Assembly: GCA_028280715.1 (NCBI GenBank)
Contig: JANQLG010000017.1
Location: 1 to 36,402 of the forward strand
Length of the DNA stretch: 36,402 bases
Direction of reading: 5' to 3'
Source of the DNA: Spongiibacteraceae bacterium
Lineage (GTDB): Bacteria > Pseudomonadota > Gammaproteobacteria > Pseudomonadales > Dasaniaceae
Numbering within the stretch: the stretch's first letter is position 1; each line of letters opens with the position of its first letter. Both the position numbers and the translations under genes were made by a program. Shown piece after piece: positions 33,949 through 36,402 of the stretch. The notes below the pieces were generated by a model. That model saw only the letters and a list, made by a program, of their open reading frames with translations, was not told where the DNA came from and did no database searches.

Positions 33949-34326
33949 ATGATCAAGCTTGTTTATATCCTGAAGCGTCATCCTGATCTAACGCCGGAAG
34001 AATTTTATCAACGTTGGCTAGAGCCCCATGCGCCGTTGGTTATTGAAGTATCCGAGGCGATAAAAGCAGTGCGTTATATTCAAAGCCATACAGTCGATAC
34101 GCCATTAAATCAGCAATTTGCTGACTCACGGGGTATGCCCCCAGGCTTCGATGGTATTACTGAAGTGTGGTGGAATAGTATGGAAGATTTAATAGAGGGA
34201 ATGTCGTCCCCTGAAGGGCAGGAGGCTTACGGTAGATTGTTAAAAGATGAGAGTGAATTTATCGATTTGGAAAAATCCTATATGTTTCTTACTCAAGAGC
34301 ATGTTATCTTTGATAAGACAAAATAA
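33949..34326 (+). CDS. EthD-domain protein
   Basis: Small (125 residues) ferredoxin-like alpha+beta dimeric-barrel protein of the EthD family, whose members accompany oxidative catabolic pathways (named from ether degradation). It starts MIKLVYILKRHPDLTPEEFY with the family's QRWLEPHAPLV motif, and later has GFDGITEVWW and the C-terminal LDLEKSYMFLTQEH. AAGGAGA precedes the ATG. It is 42 bp upstream of an SDR gene, probably one operon. Its job could be an enzyme or a binding helper; the substrate is unknown. Confidence 0.9.
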   Translation: MIKLVYILKRHPDLTPEEFYQRWLEPHAPLVIEVSEAIKAVRYIQSHTVDTPLNQQFADSRGMPPGFDGITEVWWNSMEDLIEGMSSPEGQEAYGRLLKDESEFIDLEKSYMFLTQEHVIFDKTK

Positions 34327-34368
34327 AAATATTATTTGGGAATTTCCCAATGTGTTAGGGTACAGACG

Positions 34369-35148
34369 ATGAGTAGAATGGCAGGAAAAAAGGTACTTAT
34401 TACGGGTGGCGGTAGTGGTATTGGTGAATCCTGTGCGCTGCTTTTTGCCAAGGAAGGTGCAAGAGTTTTTCTCACTGGTCGCACCGAATCAAAGCTTGCT
34501 GATGTTGCACAGCAGGTTGCATCGCAGGGTGGACAGGCGGATTATCTAGCGGTTGATTTGTCTTCGGCTGAAGGCGTTGATCGCGTCGTTGATACTGCGA
34601 TTGAAACCATGGGCAGCATCGACTGTTTAATTAACTCGGCGGGTGTAGGCTATAACTGGAATGCAGTGAGCCCCGGTTCCATGGCTGATATTGCTGAAAC
34701 TCCGGTGGATAAATATCATGAAGTAGTGGCGATCAACCTCGATTCAACGTATTTCATGTGTCGTCGAGTTATCCAACATATGCAACAAAACGATGGAGGC
34801 AATATCGTTAATATTTCTTCCATTTACGGTATTGTCGGGCCGCGTGATTGCCATACCTATAGTGCAGTAAAAGCCGGTATTGCACACCTTGCCAAATCTA
34901 TTGCGGTTCGTTATGCTGAAGAAGGTATTCGTGCTAACTGTGTGGCGCCAGGGTTTACTGCCACGCCAATGACAGAAGATGTGATGGATTGGTTTGATGA
35001 TAAGGAGGCGATTGCCGGTATCATTCCACAAGCTCGCCCTGGTACGCCTGATGAAATTGCCAACGGTTGTCTATATTTAGCCAGTGATGAAGCATCCTAT
35101 ACCACAGGCATTTTATTACCTATTGATGGCGGTTGGAGTGCAAAATAG
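34369..35148 (+). CDS. Short-chain dehydrogenase/reductase (SDR)
   Basis: NAD(P)-dependent oxidoreductase of 259 residues, cytoplasmic. The Rossmann motif TGGGSGIGE (12-20) and AVDL (61-64), NSAG (89-92), the catalytic Ser (SSIYG, 150-154), Tyr164 and Lys168 (YSAVK) are all in place, and the C-terminus ends TTGILLPIDGGWSAK, the classical SDR tail. ATG 34369 has AGGG 8 nt upstream; a TTG start 33 bp earlier is weaker. It follows the EthD gene by 42 bp. Likely oxidises or reduces an alcohol/ketone in a catabolic route; the substrate is unknown. Confidence 0.95.
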   Translation: MSRMAGKKVLITGGGSGIGESCALLFAKEGARVFLTGRTESKLADVAQQVASQGGQADYLAVDLSSAEGVDRVVDTAIETMGSIDCLINSAGVGYNWNAVSPGSMADIAETPVDKYHEVVAINLDSTYFMCRRVIQHMQQNDGGNIVNISSIYGIVGPRDCHTYSAVKAGIAHLAKSIAVRYAEEGIRANCVAPGFTATPMTEDVMDWFDDKEAIAGIIPQARPGTPDEIANGCLYLASDEASYTTGILLPIDGGWSAK

Positions 35149-35164
35149 TTTAAGTCATCTGGTA

Positions 35165-36402
35165 TTAATCCAGCAAGTAAGTCACTTCTATCGTGTTACC
35201 TTCATTGCTGAAGTTTATTTCTTCACATAATGATTTAATCAAGCTAATTCCTCGCCCAAAAGAATCATCGTTCTCGGCGCGATCAATAATATTCTGGTAG
35301 TCAAATCCGGGGCCAGTATCCGTTACACATATTCGCAAAGACGCCGGCGTATTTGCTATCTCAGGTTGTAAAGAAAACTGAAAAGTGACTTCCCCTGTGG
35401 TCAGGTTTTCTAGGCGGTGATTGCGTTGCTCATAATATTCAGTAGTCCCGTTGTCTAATTTTTTTATACTAGAATCCAGTAATAATAAACCGTGATCCAC
35501 CGCATTGTTGTATAGCTCTGACAATAGAGTAAAGAGAAAATCCTTATGGGCTTCTACTGCTTGAGCATGACTAATGACCTGTAACAATTGAACCAAAGTA
35601 TCTTCAGAACGTATTAATTCTGGCGTCAATTTGATTGTCGTTTCCAAAGGAAGCACTATCTTTTTATTAAGAGCACTCGAACTATTATGTAATTGTTCTA
35701 CCTCTCCATCATGTGTAACAGGACAACAGATGATTTCTACCATTGATGTATCATCATCCTGATCAGCACCGTCTCGAAAAACATCGTGATCTTTAATAAC
35801 GGCATTGATCTTGTCGTCGGAGTCTTTCAACAAGATGGTTTCTAATCGTTGCTCACCATAAAAATCACCAGCCGGGTTGGTGGCTTCAATAATCCCATCG
35901 GTATAAATGTATAATCGGGATTGCGATGATGGCTGTAATACTTGTACATTACTATCAAATTCGCTGGAATCAAGGATTGCCAGTGGCATGTGCATGGATT
36001 CAATCCGTGCTTCGAGCTTTCCTTCAGCATCAATCAATAGGATGTCATTCATGCCGCCGGCCCAGACAGAAAGGCGTTCACCATTACGGCTTAATTCAAC
36101 CACTGCTGCACAAAAGAACATATTGCCTGGTAGCAGGTTCTGTAAACGAGTGTTTATTGTTGCGGCAATATCGCCAACACTAACTTGATTCGCCGTCATA
36201 GCATAAAAAATATCGGCAGTTGGCAGGTAACCAATCGCTGCTGATAGACCGTGCCCGGTAAAATCACCTAACAGTACATACAGGCCGCCGGAAGGACTCG
36301 GTGCAACTAACAATACATCGCCATTAAACATTGTCACCGGAGAAATGTGAAAATTAATATTATTAGCATTTGTGTGAATACGTTTCATATCATTACGAAA
36401 CA
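35165..36402 (-). CDS. SpoIIE/PP2C phosphatase with C-terminal HATPase domain (partial at right edge)
   Basis: Signalling protein with a PP2C-type phosphatase (SpoIIE) domain followed by a histidine-kinase-like ATPase domain of the RsbW/anti-sigma type. The phosphatase has HISPVTMFNGDVLLVA, LLGDFTGHGLSAAIG (metal-binding Asp42), IYTDGIIEATNP and a DDDTSMVEI-type end. The HATPase has LLSELYNNAVDHGLL, VTDTGPGFDYQN and GRGISLIKSLC. The first Met is at 36388, but the frame stays open to the window edge and homologues usually begin with a receiver domain, so the true N-terminus is probably outside. Likely controls a partner-switching (anti-sigma factor antagonist) module; no partner is in the window. 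Confidence 0.9.
   Translation of the reverse strand, partial: FRNDMKRIHTNANNINFHISPVTMFNGDVLLVAPSPSGGLYVLLGDFTGHGLSAAIGYLPTADIFYAMTANQVSVGDIAATINTRLQNLLPGNMFFCAAVVELSRNGERLSVWAGGMNDILLIDAEGKLEARIESMHMPLAILDSSEFDSNVQVLQPSSQSRLYIYTDGIIEATNPAGDFYGEQRLETILLKDSDDKINAVIKDHDVFRDGADQDDDTSMVEIICCPVTHDGEVEQLHNSSSALNKKIVLPLETTIKLTPELIRSEDTLVQLLQVISHAQAVEAHKDFLFTLLSELYNNAVDHGLLLLDSSIKKLDNGTTEYYEQRNHRLENLTTGEVTFQFSLQPEIANTPASLRICVTDTGPGFDYQNIIDRAENDDSFGRGISLIKSLCEEINFSNEGNTIEVTYLLD

Overview
The window looks like chromosome of a marine-type gammaproteobacterium of moderate GC. The basis is a Caulobacter-type TonB receptor, OppA/OppB-like transport, an EgtB/EgtD pair, SDR and EthD catabolic proteins and PAS-GGDEF signalling; a Cellvibrionales/Spongiibacteraceae-like host is my guess from gene content only. 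I saw no rRNA, tRNA, CRISPR, phage or intact insertion sequence.

Layout. (1) 1-4.6 kb: a minus-strand peptide ABC transporter pair (substrate-binding lipoprotein, then a permease running off the left edge), divergent from a metal-efflux-type permease and an amino-acid permease; a perfect 11-bp inverted repeat lies between them. (2) 4.8-6.9 kb: an unrecognised protein, an EamA drug/metabolite exporter, and a 500-bp leader containing a terminator and hairpins. (3) 6.9-10.2 kb: a PhzF-fold protein followed by the ergothioneine genes egtB and egtD. (4) 10.3-12.1 kb: small minus-strand genes for an exported NTF2-like protein, a VIT-family transporter and a 4HBT thioesterase. (5) 12.5-22.9 kb: the largest coherent block, all on the plus strand: circularly permuted ATP-grasp, alpha-E, transglutaminase-DUF2126 amidoligase, ATP-grasp/alpha-E fusion, second transglutaminase, DUF3047 exported protein. 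It holds two of each domain type and looks like a peptide-ligation/processing system whose product is unknown. (6) 23-26 kb: a PAS-PAS-GGDEF diguanylate cyclase, a small membrane protein and a secreted PQQ-type sugar dehydrogenase. (7) 26-35.1 kb: an AT-rich 0.9-kb spacer, a TonB receptor, a metallo-beta-lactamase-fold lipoprotein, an AraC regulator, two multi-spanning membrane proteins (one DUF2306-like), an EthD protein and an SDR, a plausible uptake/catabolism neighbourhood for a hydrophobic substrate. (8) 35.2 kb to the right edge: a SpoIIE-type phosphatase with a HATPase domain, probably missing its N-terminal receiver.

How the parts work together. The egt genes make the thiol antioxidant ergothioneine from histidine; the PhzF neighbour lacks the usual catalytic glutamates and carries an in-frame 12-bp minisatellite. 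The ATP-grasp/transglutaminase block is translationally tight (adjacent stop/start at 14001/14002, a 1-nt overlap at 21272), supporting a shared function.

A cross-cutting observation is that short tandem repeats (units of 12, 14, 15, 17 and 20 bp) sit in the gaps, in one coding region, and over two translation starts. The copy nearest egtD contains its ribosome binding site, and one array overlaps the start of the ATP-grasp/alpha-E fusion gene. These could be copy-number-variable expression switches, but one sequence cannot show variation.
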